The notes beneath the pieces were generated by a model. The model was not told where the DNA came from, searched no databases, and saw only the letters and a program-made list of their open reading frames with translations. The position numbers and the translations under genes were made by a program. 64,000 bases of DNA from Novosphingobium aureum (GTDB lineage Bacteria; Pseudomonadota; Alphaproteobacteria; Sphingomonadales; Sphingomonadaceae), in assembly GCF_015865035.1 (NCBI RefSeq), contig NZ_JADZGI010000001.1, positions 1,240,001-1,304,000 on the forward strand, read 5' to 3'. The number at the start of each line of letters is the position of its first letter. Position 1 is the stretch's first letter. Shown here piece after piece: positions 17,336-26,248 of the stretch.

Positions 17336-18274
17336 ATGGAAACCAAAGCCAACAACGTCTGGGTCGGAGCGATCACGCTGGTGCTGCTGGCACTCGTGGC
17401 CGGCTTCGTCATCTGGCTCGCGCGGATGAACGAGGGCAAGCAGGACCAGTACGACATCTTCTTCAAGCAGTCGGTCGACGGGCTCGCGCGCGGCTCCGAG
17501 GTCAACTTCGCCGGCGTACCGGTGGGGCAGATCTCCGAGATCGAGCTGTGGCCGCAGGACCCCAGCTTCGTGCGCGTGCGCGTCAAGGTCGACGACAAGG
17601 TGCCGGTAACCGTGGGCACCACCGCGACGATCCAGGGCAGCTTCACCGGCGTCTCGGACATCCAGCTCGAAGGCGCGGTCAAGGGTGCGCCCAAGCTGAC
17701 GGAGGCGGGGCCCGAGGGCGTGCCCGTGATCCCCACCAAGCGCGGTGGTCTGGGCGAGATCCTCAGCAACGCGCCGCTCCTCATGGAGCGCCTCGCCACG
17801 TTGACCGAGAACCTCAACCAGCTGCTTTCGGAAGAGAACCGCCGCTCGATCGGCGGCATTCTCAAGAACACCGACAAGATGACCCGCGACCTCGCGCAGG
17901 CGACGCCCGAGATGCGCCGCACGTTGCAGGAACTGCAGGGCACGCTGGGACAGGCGACGCAGACGCTCGCCGCCTTCGAGGGGGTCGCCAGCAAGGCCGA
18001 CGACCTGCTCGGCTCGGAGGGCAACTCGCTCGCCGCGCAGTTGCGCTCGACGCTGGCCGCAGCCGAGAAATCGATGAAGCAGCTCGACACCACCATGCAG
18101 CACGCCCAGCCCGCGCTCGACCAGGTCTCGCAGAACACGCTGCCTGCCGCCGAGGCCGCGATCCGCGACCTGCGCGCAACCAGCCGCGCGCTGCGCAACG
18201 TCACCGAGAAGATCGACGAACAGGGCGCCGGCGCGCTGTTCAAGGGGCAGAAGCTGCCCGATTACAAGCCGTGA
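17336..18274 (+). CDS. MlaD/MCE domain protein
   Basis: This 312-residue substrate-binding component has a single N-terminal membrane anchor (residues 8-30) and one MCE domain (about 38-120, with FFKQSVDGLARGSEVNFAGV), which forms the hydrophobic-channel hexamer in MlaD. Residues 140-300 are a long helical region with regularly spaced heptads (LNQLLSEENRR, TLQELQGTLGQATQTL), much longer than the tail of E. coli MlaD and more like MCE proteins that build a periplasm-spanning tube. It starts 11 bases after the ATPase stop, behind AGAGGAC. Confidence 0.9.
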   Translation: METKANNVWVGAITLVLLALVAGFVIWLARMNEGKQDQYDIFFKQSVDGLARGSEVNFAGVPVGQISEIELWPQDPSFVRVRVKVDDKVPVTVGTTATIQGSFTGVSDIQLEGAVKGAPKLTEAGPEGVPVIPTKRGGLGEILSNAPLLMERLATLTENLNQLLSEENRRSIGGILKNTDKMTRDLAQATPEMRRTLQELQGTLGQATQTLAAFEGVASKADDLLGSEGNSLAAQLRSTLAAAEKSMKQLDTTMQHAQPALDQVSQNTLPAAEAAIRDLRATSRALRNVTEKIDEQGAGALFKGQKLPDYKP

Positions 18275-18288
18275 TCGGGCGAGGAACG

Positions 18289-18954
18289 ATGATGACCATG
18301 ACACCTGCGACCAACCCTGTCACCCGCCGTTCCGGCGTCCGCAGCCACGCCCGTACCCATGGCCGCGTCTGGCGCGGCGCGCTTGCGGCAACACTCGCCA
18401 GCCTTGCGCTCGCGGGCTGCGTCAGCCTCGAGGGCAAGGCGCCCGACACCTTGTTCCGCCTCACCGCAGAGCAGAGCGCGCCGGCGGGATACAGCGCTCA
18501 GGGCAAGCTCAACGATGCCATCATCGTGCTCGATCCCGAGGCCGACCGCAGCCTCGACATGCTGCGCGTGCCGGTGCGCGTCGATGCCTCGAACCTCGCC
18601 TATCTGAAGGGCGCGGGCTGGATCGAGAAGCCGACCCGACTGTTCCGTGGCCTGCTCGCCGAGACCATTCGCGCAAATACCGGCGACATGGTCCTCGAGG
18701 GCGGCGACTACGAGGTCACCGGCAAGACCTTCATCGGCGGCCGCCTGCTCGAGATGGGCTACGACGCCCAGCGCTCGGCGGTGGTGGTCCGCTTCGATGC
18801 GGTGCGCTCCGAACGCGGCAGCGAGGAACTGGCGCGCAAGCGCTTCGAGTCGGTCGTTCCGGTCATGAAGGCCGAGCCCGAATTCGTCGGCCCCGCGATC
18901 AACAGCGCCGCCAACGACGTCGCCCGCCAGGTCGCGGCCTGGGTGAAGGGCTGA
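18289..18954 (+). CDS. ABC-type transport auxiliary lipoprotein (PqiC-like, ABC_trans_aux)
   Basis: A 221-residue lipoprotein. A signal peptide with a basic start (RRSGVRSHARTHGR) and hydrophobic stretch ends in the lipobox LALAGC; after cleavage the Cys would be lipidated and sorted to the outer membrane. The mature part has the ABC_trans_aux fold of PqiC, whose role is to seat the MCE tube at the outer membrane. It is the fourth gene of the operon, 14 bases behind the MCE gene. Its presence instead of an MlaC shuttle suggests a Pqi-like tube. Two adjacent ATGs (18289, 18292) could start translation. Confidence 0.85.
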   Translation: MMTMTPATNPVTRRSGVRSHARTHGRVWRGALAATLASLALAGCVSLEGKAPDTLFRLTAEQSAPAGYSAQGKLNDAIIVLDPEADRSLDMLRVPVRVDASNLAYLKGAGWIEKPTRLFRGLLAETIRANTGDMVLEGGDYEVTGKTFIGGRLLEMGYDAQRSAVVVRFDAVRSERGSEELARKRFESVVPVMKAEPEFVGPAINSAANDVARQVAAWVKG

Positions 18955-19365
18955 CGGCGAGAGGCGGGGGCGTGATCGCCGGTTGCCCGAATGTTGATGC
19001 AAGACGATCTTGCGGGCCTGAATCCCGGCCATGCATGTGGCCGGCACTTGCTCTGAAAGTGTAGGGGCGACACAAGTTGCTGCTGCAGCAGGCTCGCCTC
19101 GAGCGGCTCTGGCAACGAGGTTGCGTGCCAATGTCGGCTTTCGACCCATATCAGGCCCGTCAGCTCCCGCTCAGCCTGAGCCTGTCGAAGGCCCCGGGCA
19201 TGGTGTTGTGTTGTGGCTGGCATGCTTCGGCAAGCTCGTCATGAGCGAAGTGGGGGGCAGGGTCTCAAATCCACCCTCGACCGGCTCGCACGAATGGACC
19301 AGCGAAATGGCGGTCGCCGACAACGAGCATTGCGAAGCAATCGCTTCTCCGCCTAGGCCAGCGAG
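18955..19365. other. Intergenic region between the Mla/Pqi operon and the AraC gene
   Basis: This 411-base stretch has no convincing gene. It contains a GCAAGA-cga-TCTTGC hairpin (18999-19013) that may end the operon, and a pair of inverted palindromic repeat units at 19169-19247. Confidence 0.6.
19169..19247 (+). repeat. Inverted pair of short palindromic repeats (CTTCGACAGGCTCAGG family)
   Basis: Left unit 19169-19193 reads, on the opposite strand, CCTTCGACAGGCTCAGGCTG plus GAGCG, a short element found dispersed in many Proteobacteria. The right unit at 19224-19247 (GCTTCGGCAAGCTCGTCATG plus AGCG) matches it at about 17 of 24 positions. On the plus strand the two face each other, so the locus can fold into one large stem-loop, as paired REP elements do. 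Confidence 0.6.
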
Positions 19366-20154
19366 ATGCAAAAGGGATCGTCCGCGCGCTTCACGCGCCC
19401 CGAACATGTCGGCATTGAACTTGTCGCCGTTGCATATCGCAGCCGCAGTTTTCCCGTACACATCCATGACCAGTATGTGGTCGGAGCGGTCGAGAACGGA
19501 GCGGAAGAGCTCGACGTCAACGGCACGTCCCATGTCGTCGGCAAAGGCGACATGATCACGCTCAATCCGGGGCAGGCTCATTCGAACCGCTCGCTTGGTA
19601 GCGATCTCCTCCAGTACCGGGTATTCTACCTGCCGCCTGAACTGGTGGCGACATATACCGGCCGCTGCGACCTTCGCTTCGATGCGCCATCGCGCACGGA
19701 TGCCTTGGACGTCCATCGGTTTCTGCAGTTGCACCGATGGTTCGAGCTGGGAACGGGAGACAGGCTGGAACAGGAAAGCGCACTCGCCGAAATCATCGAT
19801 ATCGCTTTCGATGCGGCGGTCCGGCCAATGCGCGAGAACCGGCTGCCTGAAGCCGTGCGATCGGCTCGGGGCTATATCGATGAGCATTTCCGTGAAAGCT
19901 TCGGCCTCGATGAACTTGCCGAAGCAGCCGGAGTGAGCAAATTCCATCTGGCTCGCAGCTTCACACTCGCGCACGGATTGAGCCCGTTCGCCTATCGCAC
20001 CCAACGAAGAATCCACGAGGCACGGCGCATGCTTCTGGCCGGTGCCCCCTTGGCGGATATCGCAGCTGACCTGGGGTTTTCGGACCAGAGCCACCTGACG
20101 CGCCAGTTCCAATCGATCGTTGGCATCTCGCCTGCGCGCTATCGGGAGCAATGA
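19366..20154 (+). CDS. AraC family transcriptional regulator
   Basis: This 262-residue regulator has an N-terminal cupin sensor domain (residues 15-95, including VHIHDQYVVG and LNPGQAHSN) and a C-terminal double helix-turn-helix (about 163-260). The latter contains SFGLDELAEAAGVSKFHLAR and the strongly conserved IAADLGFSDQSHLTRQF. Family members usually bind a small ligand and control adjacent genes. The putative metallopeptidase gene begins 66 bases downstream on the same strand and is the most obvious partner or target, although co-transcription is equally possible. Confidence 0.9.
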   Translation: MQKGSSARFTRPEHVGIELVAVAYRSRSFPVHIHDQYVVGAVENGAEELDVNGTSHVVGKGDMITLNPGQAHSNRSLGSDLLQYRVFYLPPELVATYTGRCDLRFDAPSRTDALDVHRFLQLHRWFELGTGDRLEQESALAEIIDIAFDAAVRPMRENRLPEAVRSARGYIDEHFRESFGLDELAEAAGVSKFHLARSFTLAHGLSPFAYRTQRRIHEARRMLLAGAPLADIAADLGFSDQSHLTRQFQSIVGISPARYREQ

Positions 20155-20220
20155 TGTTCAAGACACTGCCCGACACGGCCGGCTAAGGCTTCGCTCACAA
20201 GGTCAGGAAGGGATTGCCAA

Positions 20221-20853
20221 ATGACGAATTTCTGCAGGCGGAGCGAAGCGGTTGTACCCCGGCGAATGCGCTACGGTGGACTTGGCGCGGTCATTTCGGC
20301 TTGCGCCATGCTGGCTGCCAGCCTGCATCCCGTTGCCAATGCCTCTGCCCATGCATCGATGTCTGATGCCGACCATCAGCCTTCTGATGAAGGACGCGAT
20401 CCATACGCCGGCTTCATCGCGAAATACACCGAGTGGGCGAGACGCATCGAAGCTGAAGGCATGGAGCGCGGAACACCGCTGACAACGCAACAGATTGCAC
20501 TGGCCAGTGAGATCGGGATCGAGCATCCGGAAAATGTGCGTCTTGTCTTTGTAGACGCGGTGCCGTTTCCTGCGGATGACGAGGACATGCGAGAGACCGG
20601 GGAGAGCCTCGGCTTCATCGGCCCTGACATCATCAACAATGCCCAAGCGTTCGGATATAGCATCTGGGTGCGCGAAGGCTATTCGCTGGATCGACCGAGC
20701 CTTGCCCACGAACTCGTGCATGTCGCGCAAATCGAACGCAGTGCGAGTTTCCGCGAATATGTGAGTCGGTACATGAGCGAGTTGCTCGAGTACGGGCATC
20801 GCAACATGCCACTGGAAGTCGAAGCGTACGAGGCGAACAGGCGCTATCAATGA
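20221..20853 (+). CDS. Putative secreted zinc metallopeptidase (HELVH motif), uncharacterised
   Basis: A 210-residue protein with a basic N-terminus and hydrophobic signal segment (about residues 20-44). The mature part has the zinc motif HELVH at 163-167, embedded in LAHELVHVAQ, and a downstream PLEVEAYEAN (197-205) that can provide the third ligand Glu. This is the compact arrangement of DUF4157-like minimal metallopeptidases. It could alternatively be a non-catalytic zinc fold. The ATG at 20221 follows a strong GGAAGGGA site; the inner ATG at 20266 has none. It lies just behind the AraC regulator. Confidence 0.6.
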   Translation: MTNFCRRSEAVVPRRMRYGGLGAVISACAMLAASLHPVANASAHASMSDADHQPSDEGRDPYAGFIAKYTEWARRIEAEGMERGTPLTTQQIALASEIGIEHPENVRLVFVDAVPFPADDEDMRETGESLGFIGPDIINNAQAFGYSIWVREGYSLDRPSLAHELVHVAQIERSASFREYVSRYMSELLEYGHRNMPLEVEAYEANRRYQ

Positions 20854-21025
20854 GGTAGGTCGGACGATGCGGCCAAAGCCGTCAATCCGTCCCCACCTGC
20901 TGCGGATACCCCGAAGAGGCAGCGCACGTTACTGTATGGCAGGCGAACGAGGGCAGACGCAGATCAATACGCCTGTGCGCGCGTCGCGCCTTAGGCTCAG
21001 GACCCGATGCTGCGCAGGCCCATTG

Positions 21026-22768
21026 CTATCCCTGGCCGGTATCCTGCTGCGCCACCATCAGCCGCTCGCCCTGTTCGCGATCCGCCTTCTCGCGCACGAG
21101 GTGCAGCGTGCGGGTCGGGAAGGCGATGCCGATGCCCGCTTCCTCGAGCCGGGCGAAGATCAGCAGCAGCAGGTCCTGCTGGATGACGAGGCTCTCGTCG
21201 TAGTCGGCGGCCTCGATGTAGGAAAAGATCTCGATGTCGAGCGAGCTCGCGCCAAAGCTTACGAAGCGGGCACGAAAGCCCGGTTTGGCGATGCGCTCGT
21301 GGTCGGAAAGGACGCCTTCGATGCGCTCGACCGCCTCGAGCAGCTTGGCCGAGCCGATACCGTACTCGACGCCGATGACGGGGTTGAACAGGAAACGGTC
21401 GCGCAGCGCGTAGTTCTCGATCTGGCGTTGCGAGAGGTCGCCATTGGGGATCGTCACCAGCGTGCGGGTGAGGGTACGCACGCGCGTCGAGCGGATGCCG
21501 ATGTCCTCGATCGTGCCGATTACGTCGCCGACCTTGCAGAAGTCGCCGACCTGGAAGGGCTTGTCGGCGACCAGCGAGACACTGCCGACGAGGTTCTCGA
21601 CCGTCTTCTGCGCGCCCAGTGCCAGCGCGATGCCGCCGATGCCCAGCGCTGCGATGCCCGTGGTGACGTCGATCCCGAAAGTGTCGAGGAAGGCGACCAG
21701 CGCGGCGAACAGCAGGAGCAGCTTGGCCGCGCGGCGCAGCAGGGTGACCACTGAGACGACCTGGCGCTGGCCGCGCTGCTCCATGCGCGTGATCACCAGT
21801 GCACCGAGCGCATCGACGAGGCGCAGGAGGAACCAGGTCAGCGCGGCGAGCGCGACGAGGCTGATGTAGCGCAGCACCAGCTGGCGCGCGACGATCGAGA
21901 CCGGCAGGCTGTCCGCCCAGACCTGGAAGACGACGATCGCGACGAACAGGCTGAGCGGGGGCATGGCCGCCTTGGCGAAGCGGAAGGCGGGGTGATCGCG
22001 GCCCTTGTCGAGCATCCGCCCGATCAGGAAGAGCAGCGCGCTCGTTGCCAGCTGGAAGGCGAGGTAGATCGCGAGGCCGAGGCCGAACAGGGTGAGCCAG
22101 TCCTGGATCGAGGCACCGGCGATTTCGGGGCCGTTGTCCCTGGCGGCGCCGGTGGCCGTCCCGCTCTCGGCCAGCTGGGCCGCCACCGCATCGCTCGTCT
22201 CGCGCGAGATGCGCCAGATGCGCGCGCCGTCCTTGCCCGTGCCGCGCGTGAGCAGGATCGGCGTAGGCTCGGCCCCCTCGGAACCACGCAGCTTGCCCAC
22301 GCGCTCGGCGTCGGGGGGCAGGCCGTCGTCGAGGGTTCCGGCCGGATCGGAGGAGAGGACGGCGTAGCTTTCGAGGCTGCCGCCAGCATCGAGCGCCTGC
22401 TGCAGCTGGCGGGCGATCTCGCCGCGCGCGGCCTCGTCGACATCGCTGCTGCTGTCGTCGCCAGCGCTGCCTTGCGGCTGGACGCTGGCCTCGAAGTAGG
22501 CGGCAGCTTCACCGTAATTGCCCGCGGCCAGCGCATTGACGAGCCCGCTGACGACCCCGCGCGGCGTCTCGCGCCCGTAAGGATCGCTCGGCGCCGCCTC
22601 CTGCTCGGCAGCCTCGGTCTCGCTGCCCGGCACGGCCGAAGCACTCGCGGCGGCGTGGGCGGGATCGAGAGGGACGAGCGCGCAGCCTACCCAGAGCACG
22701 CCGCACAGGATCGTCAGCCATGTGGCGAGCGCGTGCGTGCAGGTCTTCGGGCGGGGCTTGTCGAACAT
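21026..22768 (-). CDS. Mechanosensitive ion channel, MscS family, with N-terminal periplasmic domain
   Basis: The 580-residue protein should open a pore when membrane tension rises during hypo-osmotic shock. A signal or first helix (residues 14-38) precedes an acidic, Ala-rich periplasmic domain (about 40-205). Three or four membrane helices follow, and then the MscS core, whose pore helix is the Gly/Ala-rich IAALGIGGIALALGAQKTVE followed by GDFCKVGDVIGTIEDIG and TIPNGDLSQRQIENYA. At 580 residues it is much longer than E. coli MscS (286). The ATG at 22768 gives a clean signal; 89 further in-frame codons upstream were rejected as AT-rich promoter DNA. Confidence 0.9.
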   Translation of the reverse strand: MFDKPRPKTCTHALATWLTILCGVLWVGCALVPLDPAHAAASASAVPGSETEAAEQEAAPSDPYGRETPRGVVSGLVNALAAGNYGEAAAYFEASVQPQGSAGDDSSSDVDEAARGEIARQLQQALDAGGSLESYAVLSSDPAGTLDDGLPPDAERVGKLRGSEGAEPTPILLTRGTGKDGARIWRISRETSDAVAAQLAESGTATGAARDNGPEIAGASIQDWLTLFGLGLAIYLAFQLATSALLFLIGRMLDKGRDHPAFRFAKAAMPPLSLFVAIVVFQVWADSLPVSIVARQLVLRYISLVALAALTWFLLRLVDALGALVITRMEQRGQRQVVSVVTLLRRAAKLLLLFAALVAFLDTFGIDVTTGIAALGIGGIALALGAQKTVENLVGSVSLVADKPFQVGDFCKVGDVIGTIEDIGIRSTRVRTLTRTLVTIPNGDLSQRQIENYALRDRFLFNPVIGVEYGIGSAKLLEAVERIEGVLSDHERIAKPGFRARFVSFGASSLDIEIFSYIEAADYDESLVIQQDLLLLIFARLEEAGIGIAFPTRTLHLVREKADREQGERLMVAQQDTGQG

Positions 22769-23259
22769 CGTCTTCCTTTTCGGCCATTGCCAGGCGGGGG
22801 CTGGGCTCCCTTCGCGGGGACCAACGAGAGGGGCCGCCGCGCGTTCCATGACGGCGGCACGGGCCAGCGACTCAGCACCACGCCCGGGCGCGGGCACAGG
22901 CCTGCCAGACACGCCTCGAAAGTTCAAAAATGCACGGAGCGCGGAAAAATAAGGGGACTTCGCTATTCCAATCGGAATCGCACAGGAGTATAAGGTTGTT
23001 ACCGCAGGACGAGTCATTGCAAAATATAATTGCATTACTCAGCTGGTTATACGCCGATAAATTACCCTGTTGGAACTACGCGACCCGCGCCGAGGCCATT
23101 TGGCTGGCGCCTCGTCGCGCCAGGGAGAGGCCTCTTGCTGCACGATGACGCAGCTGCCTCCAAGCGTTGCACCCGAAGGTCGCTTCACGAGCACAGTATG
23201 CGCCGGAACACGAGGTTCCATCGCGTCGTCGCCCTGCGCCACGAAAGAGGAGCAAGACC
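22769..23259. other. Divergent promoter region between mscS-like gene and urcA-like gene
   Basis: This 491-base gap changes from GC-rich to AT-rich DNA around 22925-23070, the likely site of both promoters. It holds two operator-like palindromes, ATTCC-aatc-GGAAT (22965-22978) and TGCAA-aatataa-TTGCA (23018-23034). I see no gene in it. Confidence 0.5.
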
Positions 23260-23637
23260 ATGAAGACGCTTTCCATCGCCGCTGCCGCAGGCATTGCCCT
23301 GCTGGCCACCCCCGTGATCGCCGAAGAGGTCATCGTCCAGAAGCAGTACCGCGAGGACGTGCCGACCCGCGAGGTCCGTTATGACGATCTCAACATCCTG
23401 AGCTCGGCCGGGATGGACACCTTCACCAACCGCATCGACCGTGCGGTGCGCTACGTGTGCGGTGCCCCCGACATCCGGGCCCTCAACGAAATGGCCCACA
23501 TGCAGAACTGCCGGGTCGAATCCACCCAGCGCGCCTATGCTGCCCGCGACGAGATCGTGAACATGCAGATGGCCGCGCGTGCCAACGGGATGACACTCGC
23601 CAGTGCCGAGGTGCCCACCCTGCGCGTCGCGCGCTAG
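23260..23637 (+). CDS. UrcA family secreted protein
   Basis: A 125-residue exported protein with a signal peptide (cleavage likely after PVIA, residue 21) and the UrcA-type core: VRYDDLNILSSAGMDTFTNR, paired cysteines (YVCGAPD, NCRVES) and a C-terminal helix. UrcA proteins are small periplasmic proteins of unknown function typical of Sphingomonadales and Caulobacterales. The ATG at 23260 follows AAGAGGAGCA. A strong inverted repeat at 23681-23718 closes the transcript. Confidence 0.82.
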   Translation: MKTLSIAAAAGIALLATPVIAEEVIVQKQYREDVPTREVRYDDLNILSSAGMDTFTNRIDRAVRYVCGAPDIRALNEMAHMQNCRVESTQRAYAARDEIVNMQMAARANGMTLASAEVPTLRVAR

Positions 23638-23680
23638 GGGCACAGTTGCCCCGGCAGCGACCGGGCACATGTCCATCCCC

Positions 23681-23718
23681 GCAAGAGCCCGCGTGTCGCG
23701 CGACGCGCGGGCTCTTGC
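23681..23718 (+). terminator. Inverted repeat, probable terminator after urcA-like gene
   Basis: GCAAGAGCCCGCG (23681-23693) pairs perfectly with CGCGGGCTCTTGC (23706-23718) across a 12-base loop. No T run follows, so termination may be weak or Rho-assisted. Confidence 0.6.
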
Positions 23719-23775
23719 CTGTGGCGCGCGCCCATGCGCTTGCCTCGCCCCGTACCCGGGGCCTAAGATTGGGGC

Positions 23776-25452
23776 ATGACACGCAAATCCCCCCTGCTTC
23801 TCGCCGCTGCGCTCGCCATCCCCGCACTCGCAGCCAGTGCCACCCCCGCGCTCGCCAAGGTCTCGGTTGATCCCGAACGCATCGCGCGCGACGTGACCAC
23901 GCTCGCCTCCGACACCTTCGAGGGCCGTGCGCCGGGTACCACCGGCGAGGAGCGCACCATCGGCTACCTCATCGCGCGCATGCAGGACATCGGGCTCGAG
24001 CCCGCCGGGCCGGACGGCCAGTGGGTGCAGACCGTGCCGCTGCTCCACACCGCGCTGCAGCCTGCGCGCAAGCTCGCCTTCACGACGCCCAAGGGCGCGA
24101 TGCCGGTCAAGCAGACTGAGGACATCTACGTCTCGACGCTGCGCCCCGACGACACCGCAAGCATCGCCGATGCCCCGGTGGTCTTCGTCGGCTACGGCGT
24201 CGATGCCCCCGAACGCGGCTGGGACGACTTCAAGGGCGCGGACCTCAAGGGCAAGGTCGTCGTCTTCCTCGTCAACGACCCTGACTTCGCCGCGAGCCAG
24301 GGCGAGGACCCGGTCGGCAAGTTCGGTGGGCGCACGATGACCTACTATGGCCGCTGGACCTACAAGTTCGAAGAAGCCGCGCGCCAGGGCGCGGTCGGTG
24401 CGCTGATCGTCCACGAGACCGAGGCTGCGGGCTACGGCTGGAACGTGGTCAAGAGCCCGGGCGGCGAGAACTACGACATCGTGCGCAAGCCCGGTGACCT
24501 CACCAGCCTTGCGCTGCAGGGCTGGATTTCGGGCGATGCGGCGAGCAGGCTCTTTACCTCGGCCGGGCTCGATCTGGCGAAGCTGCGCAAGGCCGCGCGC
24601 AGCAAGGCATTCAAGCCGGTGCCACTCAAGGGCGTGACATTCGCGGCTGACGTTCCGGTCAGCCACGAAGAGATCGCCAGCCACAACGTGCTGGGCAAGA
24701 TCGCGGGCACCGAGCGCCCCGACGAAGTGGTGATGTACGGCGCGCACTGGGACGCCTACGGCAAGGGCGAGCCCGACGCGCAAGGGCGCATCTACCGTGC
24801 GGGCGCCAACGACGATGCGCTGGGCATCGCCGGCATCCTCGACATCGCGCGGGTCATGAAGGGCCAGCCGGCCCCGAGGCGCAGCGTGGTCTTCGCCGCC
24901 TGGACCGCCGAGGAGCGCGGGCTGCTCGGCTCGGAATTCTACGCGACCAACCCGGTCTTCCCGCTCGAGAAGACCGTCGCCAACCTCACCATCGACATCC
25001 TGCAGACGCAGGGCGCGGCAAACGACGTGGTGCTCGTCGGCAAGGGCCAGAACTCGCTCGAGGACCGCATGGCCGGCGTCGCGAAGACGCAGGGGCGCAC
25101 CGTCACGCCCGAGAGCCTGCCCGAGCGCGGCCTGTTCTACCGCGCCGACCACTTCTCCTTCGCGAAGCGTGGTGTGCCGGTCATGCTGCTGATGGGCATC
25201 GCGGGCGCGGCCGACATCAAGCAGGGCGGACGCGCGGCCGGACAGGCCTGGATCGATGCCTATACGGGCAATTGCTACCACCAGGCCTGCGACGCGATCG
25301 GGCCCGACTGGGACCTCGCGGGCGCGGTGCAGGACATCGACCTTGCCGGGACCATCGGCGAGGAGCTCGCCAATTCGGATGCATGGCCGCGCTGGAAGGA
25401 AGGCTCCGAATTCGGCGCGGTGCGTGCCAAGAGTGCCGCCGAGCGCAACTGA
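23776..25452 (+). CDS. M28 family zinc aminopeptidase (secreted)
   Basis: This 558-residue exported peptidase has a signal peptide ending around ALAKVS (residue 28), a PA-like insert (about 130-270, VVFVGYGVDAPERGWDDFKG) and an M28 core. Core motifs are VMYGAHWDAYG (His and Asp ligands), GANDDALGIAGIL (Asp bridge), WTAEERGLLGSEFY (catalytic Glu pair) and YRADHFSFAKRGVPV (last His ligand). These match the secreted, PA-containing M28 aminopeptidases that release N-terminal residues from peptides. The RlpA-like gene starts three bases after its stop, so the two are probably one transcript. Confidence 0.92.
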   Translation: MTRKSPLLLAAALAIPALAASATPALAKVSVDPERIARDVTTLASDTFEGRAPGTTGEERTIGYLIARMQDIGLEPAGPDGQWVQTVPLLHTALQPARKLAFTTPKGAMPVKQTEDIYVSTLRPDDTASIADAPVVFVGYGVDAPERGWDDFKGADLKGKVVVFLVNDPDFAASQGEDPVGKFGGRTMTYYGRWTYKFEEAARQGAVGALIVHETEAAGYGWNVVKSPGGENYDIVRKPGDLTSLALQGWISGDAASRLFTSAGLDLAKLRKAARSKAFKPVPLKGVTFAADVPVSHEEIASHNVLGKIAGTERPDEVVMYGAHWDAYGKGEPDAQGRIYRAGANDDALGIAGILDIARVMKGQPAPRRSVVFAAWTAEERGLLGSEFYATNPVFPLEKTVANLTIDILQTQGAANDVVLVGKGQNSLEDRMAGVAKTQGRTVTPESLPERGLFYRADHFSFAKRGVPVMLLMGIAGAADIKQGGRAAGQAWIDAYTGNCYHQACDAIGPDWDLAGAVQDIDLAGTIGEELANSDAWPRWKEGSEFGAVRAKSAAERN

Positions 25453-25455
25453 GCC

Positions 25456-26031
25456 ATGCGGCGCACTGCTCTCGCAGCCTCATTCGCGGTTTCCCTCGCG
25501 CTCGCCCTCTCGGCCTGCGCGGGGGGCACGCGTTACCGCGCGGTCAGCGACGTTCCAGTGCGCATCGGGCCGCCCTATGCGATCCGCGGGGTCACCTACA
25601 CCCCGCGCGCGCAGCCGGGTTACGACATGCTTGGCTATGCCACCTGGTACGGCAACGAGAGCGGCAACCAGACCGCCAACGGCGAACGCTTCCGCGCCGA
25701 CTGGGTGACCGCTGCGCACCGCGACCTGCCGCTGCCCAGCTACGTCGAGGTGACCGCGCTCGACACCGGCAGGCGCATCCTCGTGCGGGTCAACGACCGG
25801 GGCCCCTTCGGCGAGAGCGCACGCATCCTCGATCTCTCGCGCGGCGCGGCCGAACTGCTCGGCGTGCGCGCGCGGGGCAAGGCGGCGGTGCGCGTGCGGG
25901 TGGTGATACCCGAGGCGAAGGACCGCGAGCGGCTGATGAAAGGCAAGCCCGCGCGCAGGCTCGATCCCGTCCCCGCGCGCACGCTCGCCAGCCTGCGCGA
26001 CCAGTTCACGCGCGGCGTGGGCACGATGTAG
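25456..26031 (+). CDS. RlpA-family septal ring lytic transglycosylase (lipoprotein)
   Basis: The 191-residue protein has a short signal peptide with lipobox LALSAC and a double-psi beta-barrel (about residues 53-140) with GYATWYGNESGNQTANGE and VRVNDRGPFGESARILDLS. RlpA proteins cleave naked glycan strands during daughter-cell separation. It has no SPOR domain, so septal targeting may use a partner. The C-terminal tail is Arg/Lys-rich and Pro-rich. It follows the M28 gene directly. Confidence 0.88.
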   Translation: MRRTALAASFAVSLALALSACAGGTRYRAVSDVPVRIGPPYAIRGVTYTPRAQPGYDMLGYATWYGNESGNQTANGERFRADWVTAAHRDLPLPSYVEVTALDTGRRILVRVNDRGPFGESARILDLSRGAAELLGVRARGKAAVRVRVVIPEAKDRERLMKGKPARRLDPVPARTLASLRDQFTRGVGTM

Positions 26032-26248
26032 GGGCTAGGCCGAGGTCTCGGGGGCTCCCTTGAGCCGCGTCGATGCAGACACTGGACGGTGAATTACACG
26101 ATATTGGACAACTGTGCCCAAATATCCCGAAAATATTATGCAAAATATGTAATTTGGCAAAATATTTGAACAATCCCCTGTAATTCCATTTAAGTGTTTA
26201 CCTCATGTCAACTACGTGGGGCTTGTATAGGACGCGAGGGGGGAACGT

